The notes beneath the pieces were generated by a model that was not told the DNA's origin, made no database searches, and worked only from the letters and a program-made list of their open reading frames with translations. A stretch of DNA of 64,000 bases, from contig NC_064439.1 of NCBI RefSeq assembly GCF_023343835.1, positions 29,427,933 to 29,491,932 of the forward strand, in the 5' to 3' direction. Shown here in pieces: positions 25,080 through 38,087 of this stretch. Numbering within the stretch: position 1 is the stretch's first letter; each line of letters starts with the position of its first letter. Both the position numbers and the translations under genes were made by a program. The DNA comes from Lagopus muta (Eukaryota > Chordata > Aves > Galliformes > Phasianidae).

Positions 25080-27837
25080 AAAGTTGGCCAGACTTTATAA
25101 AAGCACGGGGTTGCACAGTGTTGCCTTAAGGTTTATTTTTAAATTGATTTGCTGCAAAACCTTGAAAAGGCGTTCTTTCTTTGATTTAAATCCAGTTTGT
25201 GTCAGCTTAACGTGTATTAGTAAGTGTATGCTTTTAAACTGATTGATTCTACTTGGGGATTTTTGCTACATCAGTTCCATTAAAGGCATTGGATTTTCTT
25301 CATAACATGGAGGCTTCAGAAACTGATTCTATAAGGACAATCCTTGCTTCATCTATCAGAAATCCCCAAATTCCGTATGAAATGTTCAGTGAGGCAAAAG
25401 CCTTTTGAAACTATTTAAATACTACACCAGAAATTTTTCTTTGACGATGCATACAGTGAAGATAAAACACTATTATTTTTCACAGTTAAAAACAAATGGT
25501 ACTTTACTGTACTTTGCTGCAAGTAAACTTGGGTTAATGTGAAGGAACTGACATAAAAATGGCTTTTAGATCACTAGAATCGCAGGACTGAAAATATCTT
25601 GAATTATCCTAATCTATATCCTCTCGTGGCTTTAATCCTCCAGAGCATTTAATGTCTATCAAAATCAATTGTAAGTTATGCTCTCAGCTTTCTGAAGAAA
25701 TACCTTTATTTTATGTTTTCATATATTCAGGTCGTGTTTAATCCTTGCAATGTGTTTTCAATCTCAGTAAAAGACCTTATACGATAATGGCACACACTTT
25801 TATTCCTAAATGAAATATACATTTTATAACTCTTATTTATGAGCAGATTAAGTTTGCAGTGAGGAATATAACCCTCTAAGCTCTATACTCCATTTTATCC
25901 AAGATAATAAAAAACTAGCTTGGGTCATGAAATGAAAACCTGGAATAAAATGCAAAGACAATATGAACAAAAACGTGGACTTGTGTGTTTCTCCCTATAA
26001 GCAGCTTGAACAAGTGGGTGCCAGGAGGACTCCCTCCCTCTCTGCCTTCTGCGGCAAGCTGGTGCTAACCCTGCGGGGTGACTGTCCTCAGAAAACTTAT
26101 TGTCACCGGCCATGCCCCGAGCTTGCTGCACACACCCATTCTGTCAGGCTACAAAATGCATTCTGCTGTATTTTGTACAGTATAAACTGAAAACCTACAA
26201 CAAAATAATGTCTTCAGGCCTATGCATACTGTGTGGAGCCTACAGAGGGATAGGCTAAGCCTAAACGACATGGACAAGGCTTTTAAAGAGTTCTGTTTTA
26301 GCTGTGCAGTCACTTGGTCTGCTCCCTAAGGCACATGAACATAGCAGTGGTGGTGTGGCCAAGCAGACATATTTTAGTTCAGTTCAGGTCTGCACTATCT
26401 AATCAAATTTCCATTTATACTTGCTTCTGTTCTTTGGTTTTGACTGCAAAATCCTTTGGAACTTTCAGAATTCCTTTCACATTAAAGTAAACTGACACAT
26501 TAAATCTTAATGGTCTACAGTTGGCTAGTTCAGAATAGCCTCCTTTATACTCTTGTAGTGTAGATATGTACTCCCAGCACCAACTGTTTTACTCGTCGAG
26601 TCCACACCTGTCAAGCCACATTGCTTGCTGATGCAACATAATCTATCTAGACCAAAAGCAGTTGTTTTCTGTTCTTTAGGGACTACAGAGTTATCACAGG
26701 TCTTGGGTCTTCATTACTTGGTTGTAAAAGATGTCCTGACCAAACGGAGGAATCTTAGTAGTACTTCCATCTTTTCCAGTCACAGTTCAGTTCTGAAAAC
26801 CACCAAGATAATAACACATTTTTATTGTTCTTTTTTTTCTTTTCCTTCCATTGTTGTCTATCTTCTTTTCACTCCTTGACATTAGCTTTCAGTTTAAAAA
26901 CAGAGTGTCTTAGCTAACCTTTTCTGCTGCGGTGAGCCTGTGTCCAAAAAGGCAGCAAAAAAAGATGTCTTAAACAGCACATTGCTGGTATATTTGCCAA
27001 GTCTCACAGTCTGCTAAAGTCTCAGTGGCTGCTAAAACTCTGCTGAACCTGTTTTTCTCTAGCAGTGAGGTTGCCAGTAACAATCAGGACCAAAACCAAA
27101 AGCTGTGTTTTCAATCACTGCTGTTCTTTTCCTTTCTATTTTATCTGTGTTACTCTAGTTTTCTTTATATGGAAACATGGCCAGCCTCCAACAAGAACAT
27201 TAATTATCAACCACATATCTAGCACCTCTCAGCTGGTCTTTTCTTTTATTCCAAAATAGTCATTGCTATCTTCAGTCCAGCATCATGATTAGAATCATAT
27301 GTTGGTTTGGAGCCTCATACAACTGCCCATTCATGTTCTTTTGTGGCAATTGCAGCTCATTCATTCAGCAGACAGCCTTCATCCAGCACTAAAATCCTGG
27401 AAGTCTCAGTTGTGTTTGAATATACTGCATCTTGTGCAGAGTGGAAGAATATCTGTAGCACTGTGCTGAAGTAGAACATATATTTCCTCTTAGGCTATAC
27501 ACTCATAGGACCTTTTATGTTGCGAAACTGAATCCATCCCAGATTTCTCATCAAACAACCATTCTCTATAAAAAAGAGAAATGAAGGAATGATTTACGGT
27601 GGTAAGACTATAAAGATGTAGTTGAAAAGTTGAAAACTCATGCTCATAATTTATTTTCAAACATCTTAGCTAGTTTTGCATTTTTCATGTGGTATCAAAA
27701 AATGCACATTATTTTTAATGTGTTGTTAATTGGTATGTAATGGGCTGAAGAATGTGTACTCAAACTCAGTTTTATTTGAAATTCAATGGCAACAGATTTG
27801 TTTCAGAATCTTTGATCATCATCCATAGTAGAGACTG
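25080..27837. other. Intergenic, upstream of POLR1F
   Basis: AT-rich DNA with one GC-richer patch at about 26,010-26,130 that carries opposing short open frames. No repeat family, RNA gene or exon could be identified. Confidence 0.7.
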
Positions 27838-28335
27838 ATGAGAGCAAGTTAGGCACTAAAGGATGTAGTAGAGACATGGGACTTCATAGGTTAGATTGAT
27901 GGCTGAACTTGGTGATCACAGAATCACAGAATTGTAAGGGTTGGAAGGAAGAGCTGGAGATTATCTACTCCCCCTTCCCTGCTAGAGCAGGTTGCCTATG
28001 GTAGGTTGCACAAGAAAGTATCCAGACGGGTTTTGAATGTCTCAAGAGGAGGAGATTCCACACCCCCTCTTGTTCCAGTGGTCTGCCACCTTCAAAGTAA
28101 AGTTTTTTCTCATGTTCATGTGTAACCTCCTGTGTTCCAGTTTGTGCCCATTGCCTCTTGTCCTGTCTCTGGGCACACAGAAATAGCCTGGCCCCAACCA
28201 CTTGACACCCATCCTTTAGATATTTGTAAACATTGATAAAATCCCATCTCAGTCTTCTCTTCTTCAGGCATGATCTTGAAGATCTTTTCCAGCCTAATTG
28301 ATTCTGATTCTATGATCCTATTCTATTATTCTGTG
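27838..28335 (+). mobile_element. Outer CR1 LINE 3' fragment, split by a second CR1
   Basis: Two plus-oriented pieces belong together. 27838-27917 reads as degraded CR1 sequence ending GGCTGAACTTGGTGATC. 28271-28335 resumes at TGATCTTGAAGATC and runs to the terminal octamers (GATTCTGATTCTATGATCC). The interval between them is an opposite-strand CR1. The consensus is continuous when the insert is removed. Confidence 0.8.
27918..28270 (-). mobile_element. Inner CR1 LINE inserted into an older CR1
   Basis: The segment begins with reversed octamers (ACAGAATCACAGAATTG) and runs through CR1 3' words on the minus strand. The bases TGATC sit on both sides (27913-27917 and 28271-28275) and may be a short target duplication or shared microhomology. 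The copy is 5'-truncated near 28270. Confidence 0.85.
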
Positions 28336-31300
28336 TATAGTCAGTGAGGATTAGGAATTTAAATATCATCGAGGGAATCAATATTTGGAGCTTGCTTAGG
28401 CTGGTTTTCTGGACTTTGTTGAGAGAGGGATGACTTCTTTACGTATCAAATTTATCAGTGTAAGAAGTTAGCTAAATATCTAGTACTTACAGTGCTAAAA
28501 ATTCACTTAACTGGAAATGTGAGTAGAATTAAGCTTGGGAGGCAATGTCACCTTTAAAGGAAAAAAAAAAAAAAAAAAAAGAATAAAAGAGAAAAAGAAT
28601 GTAGATCTACAATCCCATTTGTTCTTAAAGACATAATTTGAGCAAAATCCACCAGATGGCACACTAAAGCCTTGGTACCGAAGAATGCAGTCATCCAGGA
28701 GAATGATAGTAACTGCGCAGCAGGCTAAAAATTTAAGCTGTAATACAATATGCAGACTGTGCTTTGTTTTGTCGGTGATTACTATGTCAATCCTTAGTAG
28801 GAAAGAAATGGCCTAGAGAAACATTAAGGAAAAGAAATGGGATAAGATAGATTATATTAAATTATTTCAGTTAATAATTTGTCTTAATTTGTAATGATTT
28901 GTATGATGTCTGGGATGGACGTTTCCTAACAGCTGGGTCTGGCTAAATTTGCCTTTGGTTCTTGGTTGTCGAGGCAGGGTGTTTTATGCCAGGAAATGGT
29001 TGATGTGGCTCACCATAAGTATTGCCTAAACTGTGAATCGTCCTTCTGGAGCAAAAACATCTTGTCTCTAAATATCTCACTAAAAGACCTGTACCCAAGT
29101 ACTTGCCTGTCCTTTTATCCTTGGAAATAAGAAAATCCACATCAGAAGAGCTGGTCACTGCGGTGCCCCTCTCCAGCTCTGCTGGTATTTGAAGGCAGTG
29201 TTTTTCAAAGCATAGTTTCAATGATACAGTGACATTGTGATCTGCAGAGATCTAGCTGTTGATATGATGCTGAATCTCTCCTCCCTCCTTCTCCATCTTT
29301 CTCAGGCAGCATATGCTACTTCAGAAACCATTTGAGGTCATTGATTTTCTTAGATGAGCTAGGAGCTTTTCTACATTTGTCTATCAATAATAGCACTATA
29401 TACCTTCAAACAAATAAGAGATAGGGATCATTATTATGAATAAATACTGAGGAGCTTCATGTAACCATTTTCATTTGAGCACAGTATCTTTAGGCACTGA
29501 AGCAAATGTATCTGCTGTAGTTTAGGCAATCTCCAATGTACTGTAGCAATAATAGCAGCTCTTATCTAGTAAATTGTTTGAGTCTTGCTGCCTCTGGGTG
29601 GTTCAGTGCTAGGTACCAATTCATACCTGAATGATATATCTGAGTGACAAGTAATAAGATCTGCATAATTTTTACGCAGTTGCCAGGTTGTCCTTGGTTT
29701 AATGAAAAAAAGATTCTATTCTCCTTTAGCTTTCTGCAGAATCCGTGGTTTAGTTTGGCAGTGCACAGGATTCTCACTGACCTGGCTCAGCCTTTTACCA
29801 TCACATCCATCCACCCACATGCAAAAAATCCCAAGATAATGGAAGTCATAGTTATAGTAAAAACAAAAACAAAACAATATATATAAATATATATATATAT
29901 AATTGCAGCAACAGCAACAGAAAAATAGCAACCAAATCAAACAGAACAGGATAATGAGGCACTCTTTTACGAGAGCTATGACAGAAGTAGAAATGTTCTC
30001 CGGACTGGTGAAAGTATTAAAAAAAAGAAATACACTGTGGGCAAAATCTTGCTCTCATTTTAGATTTTCTTTTACTTACCCAAATCCCTTAAAAGCATGA
30101 GAAATTTCTGAAGTGCAGCATTGTTCTTTATGTAGATTTAAATGTGATATTAATTACAAGAATCTCATCATTTTTTGTACCATCACCCCCTCCTGGAAGC
30201 AAATGAGGTGCAACAGTCAAATCCCAAGGTATGTGTTAGCCTTCAATCAAGAAGAATTTCACAGAGGCCAAAGGAATTTATCTCACTAAAGACCAGCATG
30301 GCACATTTGTCCTATTAGAAGTTTACCCCAGTGTGGCCCTCAATATTGCATCTGCTCTCCAAGGGAAAGGTATCTGTTTAATGTAAGTTTGGGCCTTGGC
30401 TGCCATCTGAACAATATATTGCTCTGAGTTTTCACTCCTGTGGATATACAGTGCTGTGCACATGTGCAGAATATAAACATAATGGCTATAAAATGAAGAA
30501 GCAGGGAGAGCTGGAGAGGGCCAAGGGGAACTACTTTGGCTATCTTTGACAACCTGGTGATTAGCTGTGGGGAAGATGGATCCATAGGCTTCTTGAAAGA
30601 ATGAGAGGTATCAGTAAGGAAAATTCTTGCTAGATATAACGAAATAATTCTGTACAGCTAGAGTGATCAAATGCTAGAATAGGTTGTCCAGAGAGGCATT
30701 GTTGTCTTATTGTTGTAGTAATAAAAACTGCTTTGGACCAGACAGCCTCCATACATCCCATCTATTTTCAGTTCTTACAATTCTAGATTAAGAAAAATAA
30801 ACAATTGTCAGTGATACAGACAAGAGTAGTCTTTTAAATCCAAGTTCTTACAAGTAAAAGCTGAAGAATGCAAAGCAGTTGCAGAGCAACCCTCAGTCTG
30901 TCCTTTGTTTTGAGAAGCTCTTTCTATACCTACATGGCAGCCATCAGAAGAAGCATTCTATATGATTGCAAGACTAGGAACAAATACAGGACAAATGCAG
31001 GCTTCTCTGTGTCAATTTGTCATGGACAGATGGTCCAGAGACCCCATTTTCTGTGTGCTGTGAGTTGAGTTTGCACTCTTCAAGTATGCCTCTTGCACAG
31101 CTGTTAACTTCTTGTACATGCAACCTTTTCTATGCACCTCACTTAACCACAATCTGGACTAACCTGTAATCATTTATGATCTTCAATTTAACCCACATGA
31201 GGGTATTTTTTAGACTCAACACTAATGCCGTCATTCAGTTGCTCTTAGAAAAAACCAACTTCCTTTCACCAAAAATTACAGCACTGTGGTTGCTGAGTTC

Positions 31301-32019
31301 TGCAGTGTTCATCTCAACCCAAATCAGGAAATAGATGTTCTAGATGTAACTGTGGTTTCTGTTGATTCACTGATATCGTAATGTTTGTGGTAACTTCTGC
31401 TGATATTTCAGATTGCATAGTATGCGCTAGATGAGACAAAGCATAAAATGTTTACTCAGCACAACTGCAACATGTTGCATCAGCATGCTTTGAAAATTGA
31501 AATAGGCTCCAAGAAGAACTCCCCAGTTGCAGCTGTCAGCACTGCTCAGCTTGGTGACATTGCTGGTATTTGCTACCGATCAAGATATGCTGGTGCTGAA
31601 GGAAATTCAGAGATGTCACACTGCCAGCCTCTAGTTGCAAAATATTTTAAATCTCAGCTCTTCAGCATTTAGGCACATACATAATTTTATGCTGAGGCCT
31701 TACTTGCTTCCAAAGGCAAGTGTGCATGTTGTTCTTCCAGTGTCTGGCAGCCTTTTCATAACATGATTAATGTGGAGCATGAGGAGGAGAGGAGTGTAGA
31801 CTAGGACTGCAGAGCACAGAGCAATCATGTTAACAACATGATGACTTTGCATATACTCCACATACAGACTTGCTTATATTCCACTTGATATTCTCATCAG
31901 TGTTGTAAGGCATGTGAATGAGAACTTATAGTGAAAGCAGTACAACTTCCTGCCAGATTTTTCTTCACTGCACACATTTCTCCAAGGATAAGGACTGTTT
32001 ATATCAGCTACATGAGAGA
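28336..32019. other. Intergenic
   Basis: Contains a poly-A run at 28,560-28,580 and an AT dinucleotide stretch near 29,877-29,902. A possible tiny CR1 remnant lies near 30,672-30,700 (AGAATAGGTTGTCCAGAGAG) but is too short to call. No gene was recognised. Confidence 0.7.
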
Positions 32020-32200
32020 GACGAGAGGCTGTCAAGGGAGGAGGTGGATTCACTGTCCCTGGCAGTATTTGAGAACCATGTAGATGTGGCATTGAAGGAC
32101 ATGGTTTAGTAGGCATGGTGGACATGGGTTGAGGGTTGGAGGAGATTATCTTAGTGGTCTTCTCTAACCTTAGTGATTATTTGATTCTATGACTCTTTGA
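32020..32200 (+). mobile_element. CR1 LINE 3' fragment
   Basis: The segment has plus-oriented CR1 words (CACTGTCCCTGGCAGTATTT, GTGGCATTGAAGGACATGG, GGCATGGTGGACATGGGTTG) and ends with TTTGATTCTATGAC. The copy is 5'-truncated. The local open frame around it is accidental. Confidence 0.88.
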
Positions 32201-32470
32201 ACCCTGAGTTGTTTTCATAAGCAACAGCTTTGTACAAAAGCTTCAGTGTAGTGATGGTGTAATCTCATCAGATTTATTGCAATAAATTATCGTAATTCAG
32301 TTTTCTTTCATGTAAAATATTTTATCTGTTTTTTGCTTTGTTTTTATCACAGGTAGAAGAAACTACTATTTGTCATCTTTAAAATAAATCAAATTAAATA
32401 TGGTTTTCAGCACAGTAGCACCTCAGTCTGATAAACTATGGTAAGTTATCATCATCATATTTCCTATCTT

Positions 32471-32745
32471 CACAGAATCACAGAATCACAGAATTGCAGG
32501 GATTGGAAGGAATCTCAAGAGATCATTGAGTCCAACCCCTTTGCTAAAGCAGATACCCTACAATAGCTCACACAGGTGAGCATCCAGATAGATCTCAAAT
32601 ATCTCCATATAATGAGACTCCACACGTTCTCTGGGAAGCCTGTTCCAGTGCTCCATCACCCTTACTGTAAAGAAGTTCTTCCTCCTATTTGTATGCAACT
32701 TCTTATGTTCAATTTTTAGGCCATGGTTCAATTTTTAGGCCATCT
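32471..32745 (-). mobile_element. CR1 LINE 3' fragment with three octamers
   Basis: Three CACAGAAT octamers in a row mark the reversed 3' end. CR1 sequence then follows (GGGATTGGAAGGAATCTC, GAGTCCAACCCCTTTGCTAA, GAAGCCTGTTCCAGTGC). At its far end an internal 18-bp tandem duplication is present (separate entry). Confidence 0.9.
32707..32743. repeat. 18-bp tandem duplication at a CR1 boundary
   Basis: GTTCAATTTTTAGGCCAT occurs at 32707-32724 and again at 32726-32743 with one base between. It probably arose by slippage. Confidence 0.92.
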
Positions 32746-33847
32746 TCCTCAGAAAGAGTAGAAAGAAGCAATCTAAAAAACACTGATGCACAAATTATTT
32801 CATTGCATTTTATGCATCTCAGTTCATACATTTTCAATTTCATACGCAAATTGTAGGTTTGCAGGGCTTTTAAAAGGTCTCCTTACTGGGCAGTCAGAAT
32901 TGATTCTTCTGCCATGTGTGGTTTTAACCTTACTGACTTACATGGGGATAATTTCAACCAGAGTAAGAAAGAGGAGATAAAAGGCATCAGTGGTTTAGTT
33001 TGAATTTTTGCTGGTTAAATCTAAAATGGGATTTTCAACTAAAATTTCAACATTTTTTCTTTTTCTAATGGATTGCTAGTGGCAAAGACAAAGAATCAGT
33101 GACATTCTACAGGTTCATGCCTGGATATACTGCTGTGAGAACAGTTGCTAGGTTGCATTGCAGTGATGAAACAAAGGTCTGAACCATCTTATACAGAAAG
33201 AATCAGATCCTATAAAGATTAAAATGGCTAAAACAGGTCTGGGATGGATTTCAGGTGCCAGTTCAGAAACCTCATGTCAGTCCTGAGACAAAAGTCTATC
33301 TGAGCTGTTCTCTGATGTCCTGAGCTGACTTGCTCCATTGCAAAAGGCTCATCCAGCTCCATCCAGCACCTTGCTGGGATGCAGGCGTTAAGCAGAAGAG
33401 GTCTTAAGGAGCCCTAATCTTTGATGTATGATGAGAAAACTTGTTGAGTACATGGATAGAATCAGCTGCTTCCCTCCTGCCCTCCCCCCACAGCATATCT
33501 GTAGTATTTTGAAAATGCAGGTGGATGACAAGCCCTTATTCGAAGCAGGGGCCAGAAGAGTGAGCCAGGAAGTGGGGAGCACTGCTTCACTTCCCTTCTG
33601 AGCAGAAGATGCAAGCCTGCAGCATGAGAGTGTGTAACAACCCAGCTGCATGCCTGGGAGAGGGCGGAAAAAAAGCGCAGGGCTGAAACAGCTGACCTAA
33701 AGATGCAGGAGAAGGAGGTGCCGCTGGGCTAGTGCTGATTTGTCAGTAATCTGCTTCTGCTTTCATGTTTGCTTCAGCAAGCACTGAGCAAAGAGGCAGC
33801 TCAGCCACCGGCCCTGCACCCAGCGCTGACAGGAACACTGCGGCAAG

Positions 33848-33855
33848 TGACGTCA
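33848..33855. promoter_or_regulatory. Full CRE palindrome (TGACGTCA) in an isolated GC-rich patch
   Basis: TGACGTCA lies in a segment at about 33,660-33,960 that is clearly richer in G and C than its surroundings. A second CRE-like core, CTGACGTG, lies at about 33,895. This could be an enhancer or the promoter of an unannotated noncoding transcript. No exon structure was recognised. Confidence 0.4.
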
Positions 33856-34978
33856 GAGCAGCTGCGTGTCCTCATCTGCAGGGCACGGCCTGCTGACGTG
33901 CGGCTCTCCTGTGCCATCAGTCACACATGCTACATTCCGACAGAAGAGGGCTTCCCAGCTTCACCTTCAGCGAGGAGGGTCCTGAGGTTTCCTCCCATGG
34001 AAACTACAAGATACAGAGGGCACAAGAATGCTATTTGACAGAGCAAATTTTCAGTTATAAAATGCCATTTTTCAACATAAGCATTACCATTAGCTATGTG
34101 TTTTCTTCAGCAGTTAACAAGAGCCTACATGCTATGTTACAAACTGCAACAGTGCAGGTGATCCGCTTTCACTGTCACCACTGCTGAAACGAACCACCCA
34201 CCACCTCACTGTGCTCACATCCACTGTTCAGTATCCATAAATGTTCAGCAATTGTGAATGAATGTCAGTGGGCACCGAAGAATGCAGAGACATCCCTTGG
34301 TATCATACACACTTCCAAGTCAAACACCATCCTGTGAGGCTTCCTCTCTGCTGCCATCTGTCCCACAGCAACAACATGTAATGGGATATTGTTGGAAAGA
34401 TTCAACTGCCATACCATCAACATCCACCCCATGTCATGGGCCAACATTTTAAAAAAAAAAAAATAGGAGGCATTACTTTTGGAGCATCTCTGATAGTTCA
34501 AAAAGCAGAACCAGGAGTTCCTCTCAAGGCTGCTGGGTTTTTAAGTGCCCAGCTCCTGAACAGATTCATGATTTAAGGGGCAGAATCTGAGTTCTGTATC
34601 CAAAGAGCAGGAAATATTTCCTCTGGAAAGGCAAAGCTCACCTGCTTCTTTCGTACCAGTATAATACTCAGCACTTCACCTTCTTGATATTTTCTCCTGA
34701 TGACACGGGAAGCCAGACACCAAAACAGACTGGAAATTCCTCTTTGAGAGCTAGGCATAGAAGACATGAGGCTTGCAAAGCCTAGCTTGTAGCTACCTAG
34801 AGCTTCTGTACCAGAAACATAAGTGGGATTTAATTTTGCATGATCTGAAGTTAAGTTACGCTTAGTGTCAGTTAGAATCCATGTTGTATTATTTTCATTA
34901 GAGAAAGAAAAGAAGAAACTCTTGAGTTCAGATTCAGCTGCACAGCTGAGCTGAAGCCAAGCACAAGATAGAAGCAGA

Positions 34979-35100
34979 GTGAGGACATGCCATGTGTTAG
35001 CATTCTCCCAGCAATGTGAGGAGACCTCTTGCAATATATAGTATGTGCCAGAACAAAACAGTTTGAGGACACCCCATGTGTGAGCATTCTCCCAACTTCT
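34979..35100. repeat. Imperfect direct repeat, about 32 bp, period about 89
   Basis: GAGGACATGCCATGTGTTAG plus CATTCTCCCA recurs as GAGGACACCCCATGTGTGAG plus CATTCTCCCA about 89 bases later. On the minus strand this shows as two GRMLTHG-type peptides in an otherwise unremarkable frame. It looks like an old local duplication. Confidence 0.75.
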
Positions 35101-38055
35101 TCACAGCCAGATGAGTCGGAGTATGAGGGCATGCAGCCCGGGCCACTCACAATGAGCCAAGGGTTGGATCTTCCAAAGCAGTGTGGCTGCAGCAGCCAGG
35201 CTAATTTTAAACTAGGCAGAGAACAGTGGACACTTATGAGGAAAATGTCTCCTGTCATTTCTCACTGCAACTGATTTCCAATAAGTCTTCATAATAGAAG
35301 TAGGCAATATTATTTTTCTGGAAAGTTACTGTCATTTCATACTTAGCTGGTATTTATTTATTTGCATTTCCTAAACATGTGTATTTATAATTATGCTTGG
35401 GTTGATCCTTTATTTTGGATGAGCTGTCTTGCACTGATTTAGAGATTGAGAATAATTGAACTTTTTGACTGTCACACACTTTTGCTAGGAAATATTACAC
35501 ATGTTTATATGGAAAAGGATTTAAAGTTCTTATATTTATAAAGTGAGATCAGCCTGCCAAGTTATGAAACTTTATTTGGAAATAAAGTTTTTCCTCAAGT
35601 GTTCTTTAGACACTGGTATAAACATTGGAAATTTAAATGCCAAAGATATGAGTGTCACCAAAGGAGATTTAAAATTAGACCCTTCATTATACATAAATAT
35701 GCTGTTTTGACAGACCATCTTCTCTTTGCCAGAAAGCTAGTGGGCATCTGTTATGCTTCCATTCCTTGACAAGCCCAGTGAATAGTCTGGAAGTCCCCAG
35801 AATGATTTCTTTGAAATCAGAAGTAAATCCTTCACAGCAAACCTTCAGAGTTCAAGCATGAGCCTTTTATTTGGTTTATAGTACATTTGGGGGAGCCATT
35901 AAAAGAAGTCATCCTAAAGATTTACATATACTGCAAACTATAAACATAGGTGCTGCAAAGGGTGAAGGAATGTGCCATCTACCCTGGGAGGATTGCACTA
36001 TTTTGTAGTGTTCAGGGTAATGCAGGTTAGGGGCCTGATTCTCGCTTTTATATCACTGCAAAATAAGAGTAATTGTCAAAGTCATTGGACTCATCTCAGT
36101 ATTAGATGGCCATTCAAGATTGTTTGAGACAGTTGTCTGGGTTTAACTTGGATTATAAGTCTTAGTGGGTGCTTAAGCATTTCCTTAAGTACCTCTTTAT
36201 ACATAACCTTCAAAATGGACATTAATTTAGTGCTTTAAAAGTTGGGTCTGAAGATATATGTACCTCTTATTCTATTTTCACAAAGTACAAACAAATAACC
36301 AAATATTTTTAATTCCTTTATATGTATGAGATTTTCAAACCACATACAATACTCTACAGCATGGAGGAGTCTCAACATGTGAAATAAAAGAATAAACTGA
36401 ACACACAAGATGTTAAAAACAAAGAATTTAAAAACACATAGAGGAGGCATACATTGTTTATCTTTTTGGTTTTTTTTTTCTTTCGTTGCCATTAAATATA
36501 TGACCTGACAATACTTTTCAAGACTTTGCTAGATTTTGCTTTTTTTTCAGGATGTTTTTTTTCTTTTAATTTTTCAGCTTTGCATTGGGATATTGTTGAG
36601 CCTACACAAGTTCATCCCAGCAGTGACAGAATCACTACGTAGTTAAGAACGTTGCAACACTGACTTGAATGGTAAGTCGCTACAAGTTAGTGTCTATTCA
36701 TCAGAGGAACCGTTTTTTGAATGTTCTTTCTGTCTGCATTACTTGCCAAAAGGCTCTTATGACCCAAGTCTCTAGCAGAGACTCTCAAAAATCTATGTAT
36801 GATGTTGGAGGGGGGAAGAAGCATTCCCTCTTGAGAACACCGTTTAACATAAGGCAAACATCTTCCTTTTGACAGATGGGAATGTAATCTCTATGTAGTT
36901 TTTCAGCTTTGTTTGACAGTTAGATTTGAAAGCTGGAGAGAGCTGAGCTGTCTCTGTTCAGAGCTAAGCATGCATCTGAAGCGCTAGGTATGTCTGTGAC
37001 ACACCATGCGCTTTTAAGATCCTTGGTCTGTAGGCATCAGTGTCAAAGCAAACTTACCAGCCTGAAACAAACTCAGATAAAAGATCTGTCAAGTGGAAAT
37101 CAGAGAATAGATTCTAAAATATAAAGAATTTATTTTCCTCATTACCCTGAATGATAAAAAAAGGCAGTCGTCTGTAAAGAGGTGGAGAGAAGAGAGTTGA
37201 GAGGGTATGAAATTTTATTCAATTTCAAAATCCTTGCAGTATAAAGATTAATTCCAGTCAGGGTAAGAGACAAGATGAGAACTCTTAGCCTGCTGGCTGT
37301 CAGTCCAGTGTAGCTTTGGTAAAGCAGGGATAAATGGGATAAGTAGTTAAAGATAAAGTCATAATTTGTGAGCACAGAAAATGAAGAATAATCTTACATG
37401 GAAAAATTGGAAACGGTTTAACAAACTAAAAAAAAAGAAAAAAATGATGCCTGGAAATTTGCCCCACAGTTAGGGAATTATAGAAGCTCATCCAAGAAAA
37501 GGTTAAGGCATGACTTGACCTCAGTTTCTGCAAGGATCCTTAATTTAGCAGACAATAGCATAATGAGAGCTGGTGCCTGGAAAAAAAAAGCCAAATAATT
37601 CTGCATAGAAACTCATCACTTTAAAATGGGAAAAATTCTGCTCAGTGGAATAAGGGAGATGATAGATTCCATCTTCTGAAGTCTTTAAATAAAGAGCAGA
37701 TTTCATTCTAAAAATAACTATAGCTCACACAGATGTTATGTGATTGATATAAGGAATATCAGATGAAGTATTATTTCTTAGGCTATACAAAAGGAAAACT
37801 AGTTGGTCATAAGGTGGCTTACAGTCTTAAAATCTGTTCTGGTATTTCTTCATGTTTTAATGCTTTACTTTACAACCTTAACAGCATTATTCATCTTTTA
37901 TACACTATTTTTAGCAATTCTAGATTAAGTACCTTTTGTGGGGTTTAGATCCAGAGCTCCTAGGACATTTCAAGATCCTGCTGCTGCTACCACAGTACTG
38001 GTATCAATATTAGCTTACTGTGTAAAGGTTGCCAGCGGAATTCTGATGTACATAC

Positions 38056-38087
38056 TGCCAGAGTGCATACGTGCCAGAGTGCTGCAG
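38056..38087. repeat. 16-bp tandem near-duplication
   Basis: TGCCAGAGTGCATACG is followed at once by TGCCAGAGTGCTGCAG; the first 11 bases are identical. Confidence 0.8.

Noticed and set aside
24791-25129. Plus-strand 112-codon open frame opposite POLR1F exon 1
   Set aside because: It is a CpG-island shadow of POLR1F with no independent support.
25963-26190. GC-richer stretch with open frames on both strands, possible LTR or retroviral remnant
   Set aside because: No terminal repeats, primer-binding site, polypurine tract or recognisable protein motif was found.
28559-28580. Poly-A runs here and at 5,490 and 19,071 as tails of processed pseudogenes
   Set aside because: The sequence before each run shows no gene-derived match or reading frame, and no flanking duplication was seen.
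30672-30710. Possible CR1 remnant (AGAATAGGTTGTCCAGAGAG)
   Set aside because: It is too short, and there is no adjoining CR1 sequence or octamer end.
34573-35258. Minus-strand open frames of 153 and 128 codons
   Set aside because: They overlap in different frames, have no family resemblance, and their repeated peptide is explained by a direct DNA repeat.
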